Source: a virus
IMG/VR virus record: IMGVR_UViG_3300047666_000377
Location: 1 to 48,400 of that record
DNA length: 48,400 nucleotides
Direction: 5' to 3' (one strand)
Shown here: positions 31,801 to 40,739 of the stretch, in pieces
Layout of the letters: each line of letters begins with the position of its first letter
Numbering within the stretch: position 1 is the first letter of the stretch
Notes under the pieces: model-generated
What the model saw: the letters and a program-made list of their open reading frames with translations, nothing else
Databases searched by the model: none
What the model was told of the DNA's origin: nothing
Program-made: the position numbers and the translations under genes

Positions 31801-33651
31801 ATCCATGATAACTTTCTGTAGTCTGTTACCACGGTCTACAGCTAACACAGAAGCACTAGCAATCCTTGGGTCTAGCATGTGTGCTACTTGGAATACATAT
31901 CTACTTAACGTACCTCTTCCCGGTATAGGGGCTTTAGTACTTAAGCTATCTAAGAAGTTTAACTTAACAGAGAGGTCATCTCTTGCAATGTCAATAGCTC
32001 TAGGTGAGTAGTTGAAGTTTACCTTCAAGGCATACTCATCTTGCATATTAACTTTCTTAAACTCTTCTGGTAACTTCTGCTTCTTAGCTACAAGGCTTTC
32101 CCTTACTAAGTTCTTAGCATCAGCTTCCTTAGCTGTTGTCTCAACCCACTCAGTACCAGACTTACGCATTACAGTGATGTCAGTTTCCTTAACCCCATAA
32201 TGTTCTAGTTGCTGTAAGGCCATGTTAATAGCTTCAGCAGGAGAAGTAAAAGCCCCTTCTCTAGCTACGTACATTTCTGATACGTCTATAGAACCATTGT
32301 CTTTTAGTGTGTGACTCATGGACAATTCGTCAGGTCTAGCTAGTCCTGATACCTTACCTAGATTCTCAGAGGTCTTTTCCTTAGCAGCAGCTAGCTCAGC
32401 AGGAGTACGCTCCATACGGCTAGACTCTTGGTAAGCAGCAGCTAGTATATCCCTGTCCATTGCATAAGGCTTAGCTTCTACAGAACCGTCCTGTGTTTTC
32501 ACCTGTGGACTGTGCATCTCTACAGCAGCCTCAGTACGAGTAGTGCCTGCTAACACCTCAGCAGCTTCTCCTGTTACGTCATCATCAACAGTCTTAGCCA
32601 TTGATCTAGCTGACTCAGGGTTCATCTGCTCTGCTAAAGATACAATAGAAGCTGGTTGCTTCTTAGAGGCAGTTCTTCTTAGCCCAGCTTTACGTAGCAT
32701 GTTAGCCACCTTACCAGACTTATACACACCCTTAAGGGACTTTGCTATAAGACCTATCACTGGGACAGAGTCTAACAGAGAACCTATGTTATCTAAAGTT
32801 CTGTCTGTGGTAGTATAGTAGTCATCTTGGAACAACACCATTGCATTGTCTAGCTGTAACAAGTCATTGTCATTTAACAAGTTCATTGTCTTAGCTGAGT
32901 TGAAGATGTTGAAAGAGCGTTTGATAAAATCTTTACGTTCTTCTGGAGTTAGTCTAGCAAAGTCTTCCTTACCCCACTCCTTACCTTCTCCTAGTAGAGC
33001 AAAGGTAACTAGCTGTTCAACTGTTGACACTTCACCTGAGTTTATAGCATCTCTTATCTGAGTGGCATACACCTGCTCGTTCATCATTATTAACAACTCG
33101 GATAAGTCTCCAAAGTTATTAGTAAGACTAACTGCATCTCCGTCTTCATCGTATGACAGGGCAGAGATAGCTTCTTGTCTTAACACCACTTCTTCAATGA
33201 TTGGGTCAATCAGCTCACCCACTGTAGCTAGTCGTCTTTCCTCAGACTCCATCTCACGTCCTGTAGAGCTAGTGTAGAGCTTTTCAGCAACACCCTTCAA
33301 GCTACTATAAGGTTTTACAGACTCCCCTGAGAAGGCTTGTACTAGCTCCTGCTTAGCCTCATCACTCATGGATGGGTCTTGTATCAAGCTAGACACGATG
33401 TCTAAGTTAGAGTTAGTCTCTTGTTCCTGTGCCTGTCTACTAATATCACCCAGAGTTACTTTCTTTTCCTCTGGTGTCATAGCAGAGATGGCTCTGTAGG
33501 TTTCTACTAAGTCTCCACCACTAAGGATAGAGGCTTGGGCTATTAGGTTCTTCTCAGAGGAAGATGTATTAGCAGCCTCGGTACTAACTGGTTCTGGCTC
33601 AAACAAGGACATGTCCTGTTGAGGAACGTCCTCTTCAAATAAGTCTTCCAT
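28897..33651 (-). CDS. Large internal virion (ejection) protein, about 1584 aa
   Basis: Longest gene of the window, in the place of T7 gp16 (about 1318 aa). Two adjacent ATG codons (33654, 33651); the second has the better spacing from AGGGG. Acidic N-terminus (MEDLFEEDVPQQ), long helical body, several hydrophobic patches near residues 1150-1300 (GGMAGDMRKLVVGI, ASFTYHVRAGVGVEG). I see no soluble lytic transglycosylase motif, unlike T7 gp16, so cell-wall cutting may be supplied by the lysozyme downstream. Expected to leave the capsid with the DNA and help it cross the envelope. Confidence 0.75.
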   Translation of the reverse strand: MEDLFEEDVPQQDMSLFEPEPVSTEAANTSSSEKNLIAQASILSGGDLVETYRAISAMTPEEKKVTLGDISRQAQEQETNSNLDIVSSLIQDPSMSDEAKQELVQAFSGESVKPYSSLKGVAEKLYTSSTGREMESEERRLATVGELIDPIIEEVVLRQEAISALSYDEDGDAVSLTNNFGDLSELLIMMNEQVYATQIRDAINSGEVSTVEQLVTFALLGEGKEWGKEDFARLTPEERKDFIKRSFNIFNSAKTMNLLNDNDLLQLDNAMVLFQDDYYTTTDRTLDNIGSLLDSVPVIGLIAKSLKGVYKSGKVANMLRKAGLRRTASKKQPASIVSLAEQMNPESARSMAKTVDDDVTGEAAEVLAGTTRTEAAVEMHSPQVKTQDGSVEAKPYAMDRDILAAAYQESSRMERTPAELAAAKEKTSENLGKVSGLARPDELSMSHTLKDNGSIDVSEMYVAREGAFTSPAEAINMALQQLEHYGVKETDITVMRKSGTEWVETTAKEADAKNLVRESLVAKKQKLPEEFKKVNMQDEYALKVNFNYSPRAIDIARDDLSVKLNFLDSLSTKAPIPGRGTLSRYVFQVAHMLDPRIASASVLAVDRGNRLQKVIMDKFTKGVTEPMAALPEASSMRLSKVMSDQNMARKNFTRNELEQMGVVEEAEFKILDNWKYMNDQLWHLSNTDMAKTLREQNYSMYVDVASDNKFIGKVLDKNAPLAKRPSTVYDSAAGETKLTSNSWAEWDAEGAKVIALKSPQVIDDVEISHVLVRQGDSGKYIKAIQDNDTILPYIEGWSHIDYKSPFFIERVMKDKNGIEMPSTKQAILTSPESKSAQIAVDRLTENASNALKGRTWSYSLRNARDMDRTETALKKFEVASTAGLTSQRKRGKTLQEFDSSRTGDMSPSIADPIESFKNSAGELARRVPMREYLDDLEARIITKYGDVLPKDDFQNPRLPNSGESFTKGDKLGSEQNKMMADAKSMVEHYNYLKFGYYNGIDAGWKNVINITSKIAGTISRRLEKGVLVVGDEVPSLVGAFKGTAFNAHIALSAPPSQWMVQGLPALMTTLLNPKYVAGGGMAGDMRKLVVGITHEGDDAALVKLMGKEKASEILKLRKEWDKTGLAVGVDKHLLVENGLEGMMPTSRFQKIKKPVNWLTDKGREMGFDKGETFNLMAYWLSARNDAIKSGKSMDNAADFDAVRAKTRTLTMNMNKAGEMPWNKDSLSMWTQFMISPYKALTMVLDRGLTGGEKATTAAWQFLVMPLPASFTYHVRAGVGVEGSEGDLITETITNGLFGGIINTLANEVFEDAGSASWQRNVQFDPEFAGVFTLAQVMAEDMSGVNMIQAIAQASPSLSMFSGYNPYVTNLFKSFGSMVTAPLAETPEKAWNDVKSFAGPNGALWQYSALTRGLSTAYKELLTDELGKRYSAISGKLQDEDVSFMETFARAAFGLETTWQTMARKANKELYEGSSDMRNDADLILAEYEKYATIEGFNMDDPKRAEYVLRGAFSAFEGGRPPPKMAQYIIKKLRPDMTLTQKLLSGAGWGVKETETFYKAMGNASPEIQQMSEWNESNKRAGGEE

Positions 33652-33659
33652 CATATCCC

Positions 33660-34094
33660 CTACATAGCTCCGTAAACTTTAGCACCAATCTCAAAAGCAC
33701 TCCTAAACTGCTGTCCTCTAAGCTCTGCCTGTTTTCCTTTCATTTCAGCATCTGCTGCATTCTGTAAGAATCCTGACTGCAAGTTGTTAGACAAAGTAGC
33801 GCCTGTAGCAAAGGCTTGCCCTGACTGTGCCAGAGTTTGTCCGCTCCCTATCGTAGAAGCTTCTATACTACTGCCACTAACTCCAGCAGCCTCTGCTGCA
33901 CTAGTTACCTGTGCTCGTCTAATACGTTCCTGCCTTACCTGCTGCCTAATAGCACCTTGTCTTTCATTCTCTTGTTGAGCCTGACTAACGCCTCTAGCCT
34001 TAGTCTCTTCTCTAAACTGCCTTCTTGAAGCTCTACCTTGTCGTCTTGCTGGGGCAAAGAAAGCCTCATCTACCGCAACTGCACCTAAGCCCAT
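33660..34094 (-). CDS. Internal virion protein, T7 gp14-like, 144 aa
   Basis: Pattern typical of podophage internal protein B: small apolar N-terminus (MGLGAVAVDEAFFAPARRQG), long Arg/Gln-rich helix (REETKARGVSQAQQENERQG), then an Ala/Ser/Gly-rich mid section (TSAAEAAGVSGSSIEASTIG) and an amphipathic C-terminus. Such proteins insert in the outer membrane during ejection. GGGAGAT ribosome binding site. Confidence 0.7.
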   Translation of the reverse strand: MGLGAVAVDEAFFAPARRQGRASRRQFREETKARGVSQAQQENERQGAIRQQVRQERIRRAQVTSAAEAAGVSGSSIEASTIGSGQTLAQSGQAFATGATLSNNLQSGFLQNAADAEMKGKQAELRGQQFRSAFEIGAKVYGAM

Positions 34095-34095
34095 T

Positions 34096-34371
34096 TTAAA
34101 TCTCCCATACCATCACCTCATAACCATCTATAAATTCCCCAAAGCTAACAGCTCCAAATAGGAGGCAGAACTTTGGGTTTGGGGAGACGCTAATCATCTT
34201 GCTGTAACCAAGCCCCCTCACATATTCCCTTAATCTCACAAATGACACATAGCCCTCCTTCAAGACTGACTTGGTAAAGTTGTCAACAGTGCAATGCACA
34301 TGACAGTGCTCCCCTATTATCTCCCACTCTATATGGTAGGAGTCAGTCTTGATGAAGGTATGTCTAGACAC
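34096..34371 (-). CDS. Small protein, acetyltransferase-like C-terminus, 91 aa
   Basis: GTG start 34371 after ATAGGAAGC. Residues 50-90 (YVRGLGYSKMISVSPNPKFC, then LLFGAVSFGEFIDGYEVMVW) resemble the end of GNAT domains (NPKFxxLFGF...GyxVMVWE) but the acetyl-CoA pyrophosphate loop is absent, so catalysis is unlikely. It sits where T7 has gp13, also GNAT-like, which assists virion assembly; a similar role is inferred. Confidence 0.5.
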   Translation of the reverse strand: MSRHTFIKTDSYHIEWEIIGEHCHVHCTVDNFTKSVLKEGYVSFVRLREYVRGLGYSKMISVSPNPKFCLLFGAVSFGEFIDGYEVMVWEI

Positions 34372-36766
34372 TTGTATTGCTTCCTATTGTTATACTCCAA
34401 CCTAGTAGTTTTAAGTCCTTGGCTGCTTCTGTTTCAAGGAGAAGACTTACTACCCTTCCTCTACCTCTTAGCTTATTCTTACTAACGATGGTAGTTGTAC
34501 CATAGTCATAAGTATCAAATACATCATCTGGAGTGTAGCGTCTCTTATACCTGTAGGCTTGGAACTGTCTGCCCCACTTACCATAACTAGCAGAGTTAGT
34601 CCAATCCCATTGAGACTGTACAAGACAAGAAGACTCATTGCTTGGAATGAAGTCATCACCACTGTCTGTAAATCCATCCTCCGTTCTTAGGAAGTGGAAG
34701 TAGACATATGGCACTTGCTTAAACCTAGCATAGTCACCAGTCCCAATGTAGCCGGTTAGCATGTAAGCCCTAGCATCCTCTGTACCCCAGTCTTTAAACT
34801 CCGTATTATTATACGTTGAGAATGTTATACTGGTAGCTATAGGGTCTTCTGAGCCTACGAGGGTTAAGTAGGAGGTGGCTCTAAAGCCGCCATACACACC
34901 CTCTATATCTGCAACAACATCGTCTACATCAGACAGTACATCATCTGCACCAACATACACACCTAACTCTTGTGTTGCAACATTGAAAGGACTTACTTGT
35001 ATTGGAACCACTGGTATCTTAGATAAGCCCACCCAAGTAGTAGTTGTCATATCACTTGCTATCTGAGCTGGGTAGAAAGCACCTAGCACTATATCAAAGA
35101 TTAACTCTGTAGCTGGTAGGCTACTGAAGGTGTTGTTATACATCCACCTAACTGTCTTAGAGTAGGAGTCAAAGATGCCCTGTACACCTAGTTTAGAATC
35201 ATCTGCTATTGATTGGTAGAGAGTTCGTATGTTAACACTAACCTCTTCAGATGAGTAATCACCCACTTGAGTTTGTTTGATGTGGTAGATAGCATCATCT
35301 GACCAGTACATGACAGTACCATCAACTACTACAATAGATGAAGAGGCAAGAGTACCATGTTCTGTAACCTTAGAAACACTTTGGTTATTTGCATTAAACG
35401 TACCACTATCACTGCCTCCAATAAACCACACACCGTTCTCAGCAAACACCATTAAGCCTTTACCAATGTTTACCATAGCCTGTATATTGTAAGCACCTGA
35501 TAGTCTTATAAAGCCACCATCAGTATCTAGTAAGTCTGGTTCAATTGGACTAGTTGGGTCTCCCTCTTGATAGCAATATGTTATCTGAGACTCATGCTGT
35601 ACCTGTTGACTGTAGAAAACATATGAAGCTAAGTTTGGTGACTGATCATCTCCGCTAAGTACCTCACTTGAGAATCCTCCATAAAACACTCTCCCTGCAA
35701 ACTCTGCAACAACCTTAATGCCGCCTTGGGTTCTGTCAACTGGGAGGTCAACGGTTGGTGTTCTGAAGGCAATGTATTCAGGGCTTGATCCAGGATTTGC
35801 ATTGATGTACAATCCTGTGAGTGGGTTACATCCTCTGTCATACTCAGCCTCTCTAGATTGTCCTCTGTCCAATAGGTCAATAATGTAATGACCAGTTGCT
35901 GCTTTAGACTTAGTTGGCTCTTCTCTTGCTAAACCATCATCATTGAATCTAACTGAGTTTGGGTCAGCTTCCACTGTGTTAGCGTACAAACCAAGAGTAA
36001 TACCATCTGCGTTAGAAGGCAGACCTCTTTCAAGAACACCACTATCTTCAAACTCTACAACTGGATCACTCTTCAACAACCCTGTCCATTGTAGTCTAGG
36101 AACTGCCCAACCCTGATTTCTAAGGTTGTACATGTGGTGATCTTCATCTGCTGTACTTGTAGGTCTTAGGTTAATATATTCAGGAGAGAGTAGGTCTTTG
36201 CTATCTACTATGTCAGCTACACCAAACAAGTCTCTTGTCTTCAAAGCCTTGTCAACACCTATTGCACCTGTAGTTGGGTCATTAAAATTATCAACTGTTG
36301 GGTAGTAGCTCACCACTTTAATTGTTCTTGATCCATAAGCTATCACAAGCTTACCGTCTATGGAAGAGAAAGAAGCTCTCTCTGGAGTGGAAGTAGATGT
36401 GTCTAATGCAATATCTGCCTTGACGTAACTAACTGTCTTTAGTGTCTCATCTGTCCTATCAATAATGTGGGCTTTGTCATGTACCTGACACACGATGAAA
36501 GTCTTACCTGCAACCCCTGCTACGTTATTCCACTCAAAGGCACTTATGGCTATGTCACCGATTGGACTTATGGTATAGCTGATTGGGTAGGGAGTGAGGC
36601 CTGCCTCATAATCCATGCCAAGTCTTCTCTCTCTGCTACCATCTCGCTTGAGGATAAAGTTAGCCTCATCTATAGAGGCATTTTCTGGGAACGTAAGAGG
36701 GCTAGCCTCTGTTACAAGACCACCTACAAACGTGTTAAATTCACCCGTTTGATTGCTTCTTGGCAT
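34364..36766 (-). CDS. Tail tubular protein B (T7 gp12-like nozzle), 800 aa
   Basis: Size and position match the podophage nozzle: preceded by the tube A homologue and followed by ejection proteins. N-terminus NTFVGGLVTEASPLTFPENA followed by SIDEANFILKRDGSRERRLG is the typical beginning of this family. Later repeated beta-propeller-like strands (LMVFAENGVWFIGGSD, VVDGTVMYWSDDAIYHI) fit. Overlaps the small upstream gene by 26 nt. Confidence 0.85.
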   Translation of the reverse strand: MPRSNQTGEFNTFVGGLVTEASPLTFPENASIDEANFILKRDGSRERRLGMDYEAGLTPYPISYTISPIGDIAISAFEWNNVAGVAGKTFIVCQVHDKAHIIDRTDETLKTVSYVKADIALDTSTSTPERASFSSIDGKLVIAYGSRTIKVVSYYPTVDNFNDPTTGAIGVDKALKTRDLFGVADIVDSKDLLSPEYINLRPTSTADEDHHMYNLRNQGWAVPRLQWTGLLKSDPVVEFEDSGVLERGLPSNADGITLGLYANTVEADPNSVRFNDDGLAREEPTKSKAATGHYIIDLLDRGQSREAEYDRGCNPLTGLYINANPGSSPEYIAFRTPTVDLPVDRTQGGIKVVAEFAGRVFYGGFSSEVLSGDDQSPNLASYVFYSQQVQHESQITYCYQEGDPTSPIEPDLLDTDGGFIRLSGAYNIQAMVNIGKGLMVFAENGVWFIGGSDSGTFNANNQSVSKVTEHGTLASSSIVVVDGTVMYWSDDAIYHIKQTQVGDYSSEEVSVNIRTLYQSIADDSKLGVQGIFDSYSKTVRWMYNNTFSSLPATELIFDIVLGAFYPAQIASDMTTTTWVGLSKIPVVPIQVSPFNVATQELGVYVGADDVLSDVDDVVADIEGVYGGFRATSYLTLVGSEDPIATSITFSTYNNTEFKDWGTEDARAYMLTGYIGTGDYARFKQVPYVYFHFLRTEDGFTDSGDDFIPSNESSCLVQSQWDWTNSASYGKWGRQFQAYRYKRRYTPDDVFDTYDYGTTTIVSKNKLRGRGRVVSLLLETEAAKDLKLLGWSITIGSNTSV

Positions 36767-36944
36767 TTATCTGCACCTTCTCAGTTGACTTCTGAGTGTC
36801 AATGGCTTTCATTGCATCAGCCTCACTAGTATATAGACCAGTGAGAACCATTGGTATGGAACCCTTCCCGATAGACTTAATACGTTTTAGTCTACAGTCA
36901 TTACCATCTGCATTTACTATTTCATAACCCTTATGTTCACTCAT
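36741..36944 (-). CDS. Small protein between tail tube genes, 67 aa
   Basis: ATG after GAAGATAGGT, 2 nt from the previous stop. Basic, with a helix YTSEADAMKAIDTQK. Possibly a small tail chaperone or accessory subunit; not recognised. The 3' end overlaps the nozzle gene, supporting coupled translation. Confidence 0.55.
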   Translation of the reverse strand: MSEHKGYEIVNADGNDCRLKRIKSIGKGSIPMVLTGLYTSEADAMKAIDTQKSTEKVQINAKKQSNG

Positions 36945-36946
36945 AC

Positions 36947-37693
36947 CTATCTTCCATAGTTGGGGTATTGGATACCACCATTAATTCTTCTAGCCTTTCT
37001 AGCTAACCATCTATTCTGTCTACCAGCTTCCTGCTCAGCTTTCTCATCAGGCTTCTGTGCCAGTCTTAAAGCTGCTTTAGACTTAGCCTCTTCTACTAGC
37101 AGAGGAAACGCATTCTCTGGGAGGTCTGGTATGAAGTCATCTGCACTACTCCATGATGGGATTACGTATGCGACAGCCTGTATCTTAGACTCCTGCATAG
37201 TACTATCCACTTCACTGTCGTAGCTATCAAACACTACATACTCATCATCAAAGCTAGTGGCATAGCTAGGCGCTCTGTTAGTTCTAACCAACACCTCTAT
37301 ACCACCCTGATCAGTTACTACTAGTACATTACTAGAGCTACTGTCTTCTTGATTGGTCTTATGTAAGAAGTGGTCAGGCTGTAAGAAAGTGATGTCACCA
37401 TAGTCCTTTCTAGTTGTACCAACCTTCTGCTTGTTATACTTGAGGAAGCACAGCTCTTTCACACCGTCTTGTATCTTCATGTGTGTGGGTTTAGCTGTGT
37501 CTCCTAAACTGCTTATTTGGATTGAACGTCTCAAGTGAGGCCAATCCCTATTGTTCATCATTGCATAGTAGGTTGATTTAAGTATAGATACTATCTGTTC
37601 TGCTTCGACAGTGTCATCTATTGACTCCACTTCATCAGAATCAATATCACTTAATATCTCCTGCACCATGTCTAGTAAATCACGCTTAGCCAT
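36947..37693 (-). CDS. Tail tubular protein A / head-tail adaptor (T7 gp11-like), 248 aa
   Basis: Sequence features of the adaptor family: an N-terminal helix (LLDMVQEILSDIDSDEVESI), then EQIVSILKSTYYAMMNNRDW, beta strands in the middle and a C-terminal Ala/Lys/Arg-rich helical tail (LLVEEAKSKAALRLAQKPDE). It connects portal to nozzle. AAGGGG ribosome binding site. Confidence 0.8.
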   Translation of the reverse strand: MAKRDLLDMVQEILSDIDSDEVESIDDTVEAEQIVSILKSTYYAMMNNRDWPHLRRSIQISSLGDTAKPTHMKIQDGVKELCFLKYNKQKVGTTRKDYGDITFLQPDHFLHKTNQEDSSSSNVLVVTDQGGIEVLVRTNRAPSYATSFDDEYVVFDSYDSEVDSTMQESKIQAVAYVIPSWSSADDFIPDLPENAFPLLVEEAKSKAALRLAQKPDEKAEQEAGRQNRWLARKARRINGGIQYPNYGR

Positions 37694-37695
37694 GT

Positions 37696-38358
37696 CTACC
37701 CCTTACTTACACGTTGTATAAGGATGCCCGGAGTTGTCACCTGTACCGTATTGGCATCTGTCTTCAAGAAGAGTTGAGCCCCGTTAGTTACAAAAGTTGA
37801 TAAAGAGAATAGCCCGAAGGAAACACTTACAACCTTGTTAATACCAGCGGCTACACTAATTTGACTATTTACTATTACGATTGAAGGAGTTGCACCCCCA
37901 CCTATGTCTACCTCTAGCTCTAGTATAGAAGCTGAGCCTGTTACTGCTGTAATTGGTAAATCCAGTCTAATTAAGTAGCTGTCACCAAGTCCACTTGCAA
38001 GCATCTTATCTGCGGTAGTATCCCAGAGAGCAGTTACGTCTGATGGTAGGTATCCTATTTCTGTTGTTGATCCTGCCCCATCAATAGAGAGCTTAGCTGC
38101 TGTAGTTGTAAATGTTTGAGCTGCTGCATTATCCTTGTAATTACCCCATCCATGAGGTTGCTGGTAGGTGCTTCCACCAGACCCGTTAGCTACTAGCATC
38201 TCACCAGCAGCCGCACCTGTTGTGGCAATGTCTGACAGGTCTCCCCAGTCAGAAGCAGCCCCTGTTGAGAAGACCACTTGACCTACTGTTGAAGTTGAAG
38301 CACCTTTAGGCTCATGTAGCTGTGCTTCAGGAATGTCTTTATGTTGAATATTCGCCAT
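37696..38358 (-). CDS. Head fibre-like / virion appendage protein, 220 aa
   Basis: N-terminus has IQHKDIPEAQLHEPKGASTS followed by TVGQVVFSTG, a pattern of phage head-fibre and decoration proteins (LHEPKG...GQV). The rest is Gly/Thr/Ser-rich and beta, ending GILIQRVSKG. First gene after the terminator, so expressed less than the capsid pair. GGAGG ribosome binding site. Exact role (head fibre or collar) uncertain. Confidence 0.6.
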   Translation of the reverse strand: MANIQHKDIPEAQLHEPKGASTSTVGQVVFSTGAASDWGDLSDIATTGAAAGEMLVANGSGGSTYQQPHGWGNYKDNAAAQTFTTTAAKLSIDGAGSTTEIGYLPSDVTALWDTTADKMLASGLGDSYLIRLDLPITAVTGSASILELEVDIGGGATPSIVIVNSQISVAAGINKVVSVSFGLFSLSTFVTNGAQLFLKTDANTVQVTTPGILIQRVSKG

Positions 38359-38373
38359 TAGTTTCCTCCAGAC

Positions 38374-38411
38374 AAAAATAAAGGGAGAGAAGATTCCTCT
38401 CCTTCTCCCTT
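38374..38411 (-). terminator. Intrinsic terminator behind the capsid genes
   Basis: On the - strand AAGGGAGA (38411-38404) pairs with TCTCCCTT (38388-38381), an 8-bp perfect stem, followed by TATTTTT. Position after major capsid and decoration-like genes parallels the terminator after gene 10 in T7 and would set the high capsid level. Confidence 0.75.
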
Positions 38412-38431
38412 AGACATCTTATATACTAGGA

Positions 38432-38926
38432 CTATGCCTTGTTATACTTGATGATTACCTTAGCCTTACCTGAACCAGCGGTTACAGCAGCAGTAGTACC
38501 ACTGACAGCAACACCAACTAGTGTGGCAGCAGCTAGAGCAGCAGTAGCTACCCAAGTACCACCACCAGTAGCATCAATAGTAGTTCCTAGCACGTCAGGG
38601 TTAGCAATAGCTACACCATTAGTTGCCTCAGAAGTATCTGTACCAATACTAAAGATGTTGTCAGCATTACCTAAGGTAAAGACTTCTGACACTTCAAAGA
38701 TTGCTTCCTTGAAGATAGAACCTGCTGGAATGGTTAAGATAGTGTTGAAGCTAGTGCCACCAGCAAAGTCATCACCAGTGATGTAGATGACAGCTTCTTT
38801 ATCGCTACCTTCTCCACCGGGCATATCACCACCTGATAGGATACCCCCTGTTTCAGTTAGGCGTGGGCCGTAGTGCTGGTATGCAGTACCACTAGCCAAG
38901 TTTATTGCGTTGTTTTCAAAACCCAT
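38432..38926 (-). CDS. Capsid decoration-like protein, 164 aa
   Basis: Follows the major capsid gene closely with AAGGGGAA ribosome binding site. Gly/Ala/Thr-rich beta protein with no charged clusters and no enzyme motif: FNTILTIPAGSIFKEAIFEV and ATLVGVAVSGTTAAVTAGSG look like a compact beta barrel. Small proteins directly downstream of the capsid gene are usually head-stabilising. Confidence 0.6.
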   Translation of the reverse strand: MGFENNAINLASGTAYQHYGPRLTETGGILSGGDMPGGEGSDKEAVIYITGDDFAGGTSFNTILTIPAGSIFKEAIFEVSEVFTLGNADNIFSIGTDTSEATNGVAIANPDVLGTTIDATGGGTWVATAALAAATLVGVAVSGTTAAVTAGSGKAKVIIKYNKA

Positions 38927-38938
38927 GATCTATTCCCC

Positions 38939-39880
38939 TTATGCAATCGCAGTTGCAGATGTGATGATAACACCCAATGTGTCAACACGTTGTACGCCAA
39001 CACCCCAACGAGCTGAAACTACAAACTCATCACGTCTTAGGTCTTTATTACGCTCACCTTCTACACGAGGCATACGTCTCCAAGCTGCCATAACAGGCTT
39101 AGTCTGGTCGTCAAGTACACACATACAGATGTTAGCAACACCACCAGCAACAGTCTCAGTACCGTCACCAAACGTACCAGTAGGTAGTCGGTTAGATAAG
39201 ATGATGTCGAAGCCGTATAACTGACCAACAAAGCGCATACCAGCAGACATACCACTACGCAAGATAGACTCTGCGAAAGGTGTAACATCATTAGTAATAG
39301 TAACTAAGTTGTTAAGAGTAGCTTCAACTACTGGGTCAGCAATGAATACACGACCTTGCATTGGTACGTTAGCCTTATCAAAAGCTAAACGCATAGATAC
39401 TAAATGTGCTGTAGAGAAGATGTCATTAGCAACGGCAGATGCGATACGATGAGCAAAGCCATTAATGTTGTTGGCTGCTGCATCAGTTTGACCAGCGTTA
39501 GCTGTAGCTAAGAAACGAGTTTCAAAGTTCTCTTGAATTGCACGAGTTGACTCAGCAGAACGAGCTGCCATAAGCGCATCAATGTTAGTGCCATCTTCAC
39601 GGATGTCATCTGTTACATACCAAGCATCACCAACATAGTCAGAGATAGTTAGAGTTACACGACCAGTGTCGATTGGGTTATATACGAAGGCTTCATTTTC
39701 TGTGCCTTCTTGAATTGTTACAGAACCGATGGTAGGGATGTTTAAAGTATCGCCTGAACCAAAGTCTGCTACGTTACGGTAGTACTGCTCACCAAGTAAG
39801 CCGTCATCTAAGTTACGTAAGATAAAGTCCGAATAAATTTCCTGCTCTATAAAGGCAGTAGTATTAGTCGTGAGTTGCAT
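38939..39880 (-). CDS. Major capsid protein, 313 aa
   Basis: Position after the scaffold gene and before a terminator, with GAGGAATAG ribosome binding site. Sequence pattern of the HK97-fold: N-arm (FIEQEIYSDFILRNLDDGLL), E-loop-like segment (SVTIQEGTENEAFVYNPIDT), spine helix (TRAIQENFETRFLATANAGQ), P-domain strands, and C-terminal strands with ARWGVGVQRVDTLGVI typical of coat proteins. Translation optimised codons (gca, gta, cgt) fit high expression. Confidence 0.88.
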   Translation of the reverse strand: MQLTTNTTAFIEQEIYSDFILRNLDDGLLGEQYYRNVADFGSGDTLNIPTIGSVTIQEGTENEAFVYNPIDTGRVTLTISDYVGDAWYVTDDIREDGTNIDALMAARSAESTRAIQENFETRFLATANAGQTDAAANNINGFAHRIASAVANDIFSTAHLVSMRLAFDKANVPMQGRVFIADPVVEATLNNLVTITNDVTPFAESILRSGMSAGMRFVGQLYGFDIILSNRLPTGTFGDGTETVAGGVANICMCVLDDQTKPVMAAWRRMPRVEGERNKDLRRDEFVVSARWGVGVQRVDTLGVIITSATAIA

Positions 39881-39890
39881 AGTCTATTCC

Positions 39891-40640
39891 TCAAGATTCA
39901 ATATTATGTTTTTGGTAGATGTTCTCACGTATCTTACGTAAGTATTCTACTTGTTCTTTTGTGGATGCACCTCTTAGCAGAGACTTCTCTGGCTTAGGTA
40001 CTTCTGTTCCTTCTGCTTTGTATGTGGAGGGGATGCTCATGCTTCCCGAAGTAGCTTTGTATTTACTTGCACCACTTACGCTACCGAAGAGTTGGAGAGC
40101 TGCTTGTGGACTTGTCTGTGACAAAGTCTTAAGAGCCTCTACTGTCATGCCTAACTCAGCAGCTTTACTGGAGACAACCTCTTGTGTCTTTTCTCCATAC
40201 TGTTTGAATAGTACATCACTAACTTGCTTCTCGTTGCCACTAGCCTGCGACTGCGCTGACTGTTGTGCTGAGAAGTTTTGAACGAGGTTTAACACGTCCT
40301 GCTCGTTCAGTCCACTAACTTGAGGGGTAGTCTCAGGTTTGGCCTGTTGTGCAGTGAGCTTTCCTACAACATCTTCGACTGCTGCTCTCTTGCTAAGCTC
40401 CTCTGTCAACCGTCTTATTTCCGCATCTTTAGTTTCTACTTCTGATTTTAACTGCGGGATGTAAGACTGTGAGTGAGATAACGCTTCAAGAGCTGTATCT
40501 ACGTTGTTATATTTCTGCTCCCCTTTCTCATTTCTTATCTTGCTTAACTGGTCAGTAAAGACAGACGCTTGAGAAGGTTCTTGTACAGGGGTTTCCTGTG
40601 ACTTACTTTCGTTACTAAATGCTGATGACTGGTCGGTCAT
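39891..40640 (-). CDS. Scaffolding protein, 249 aa
   Basis: Charged, Gln/Ser/Glu-rich, low hydrophobicity, with a coiled coil at about residues 60-95 (LKSEVETKDAEIRRLTEELS) and a basic C-terminus (KEQVEYLRKIRENIYQKHNI) that binds the capsid protein. Directly upstream of the capsid gene as expected. AAAGGAAT ribosome binding site. Preceded by the promoter-like 46-bp repeat. Confidence 0.85.
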   Translation of the reverse strand: MTDQSSAFSNESKSQETPVQEPSQASVFTDQLSKIRNEKGEQKYNNVDTALEALSHSQSYIPQLKSEVETKDAEIRRLTEELSKRAAVEDVVGKLTAQQAKPETTPQVSGLNEQDVLNLVQNFSAQQSAQSQASGNEKQVSDVLFKQYGEKTQEVVSSKAAELGMTVEALKTLSQTSPQAALQLFGSVSGASKYKATSGSMSIPSTYKAEGTEVPKPEKSLLRGASTKEQVEYLRKIRENIYQKHNIES

Positions 40641-40693
40641 TTATATTCCTTTGTTTTATTAAGTTTAACTAGGTCGTTTAGTATATTCTTAGT

Positions 40694-40739
40694 ATACTAC
40701 TATATACTAGATTTTTAGCGTTTTAGTAACATCTAATTT
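40694..40739. repeat. Copy 2 of the 46-bp dispersed repeat (promoter-like)
   Basis: Same orientation as 1410-1455 but here read mainly by the - strand genes. On the - strand TTACTA, a 17-bp spacer and TATATA are conserved between copies, with the free AT tract inside the spacer. It lies in the only intergenic gap (40641-40732) between portal and capsid blocks, so a booster promoter for scaffold and capsid is the simplest reading. Confidence 0.5.
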
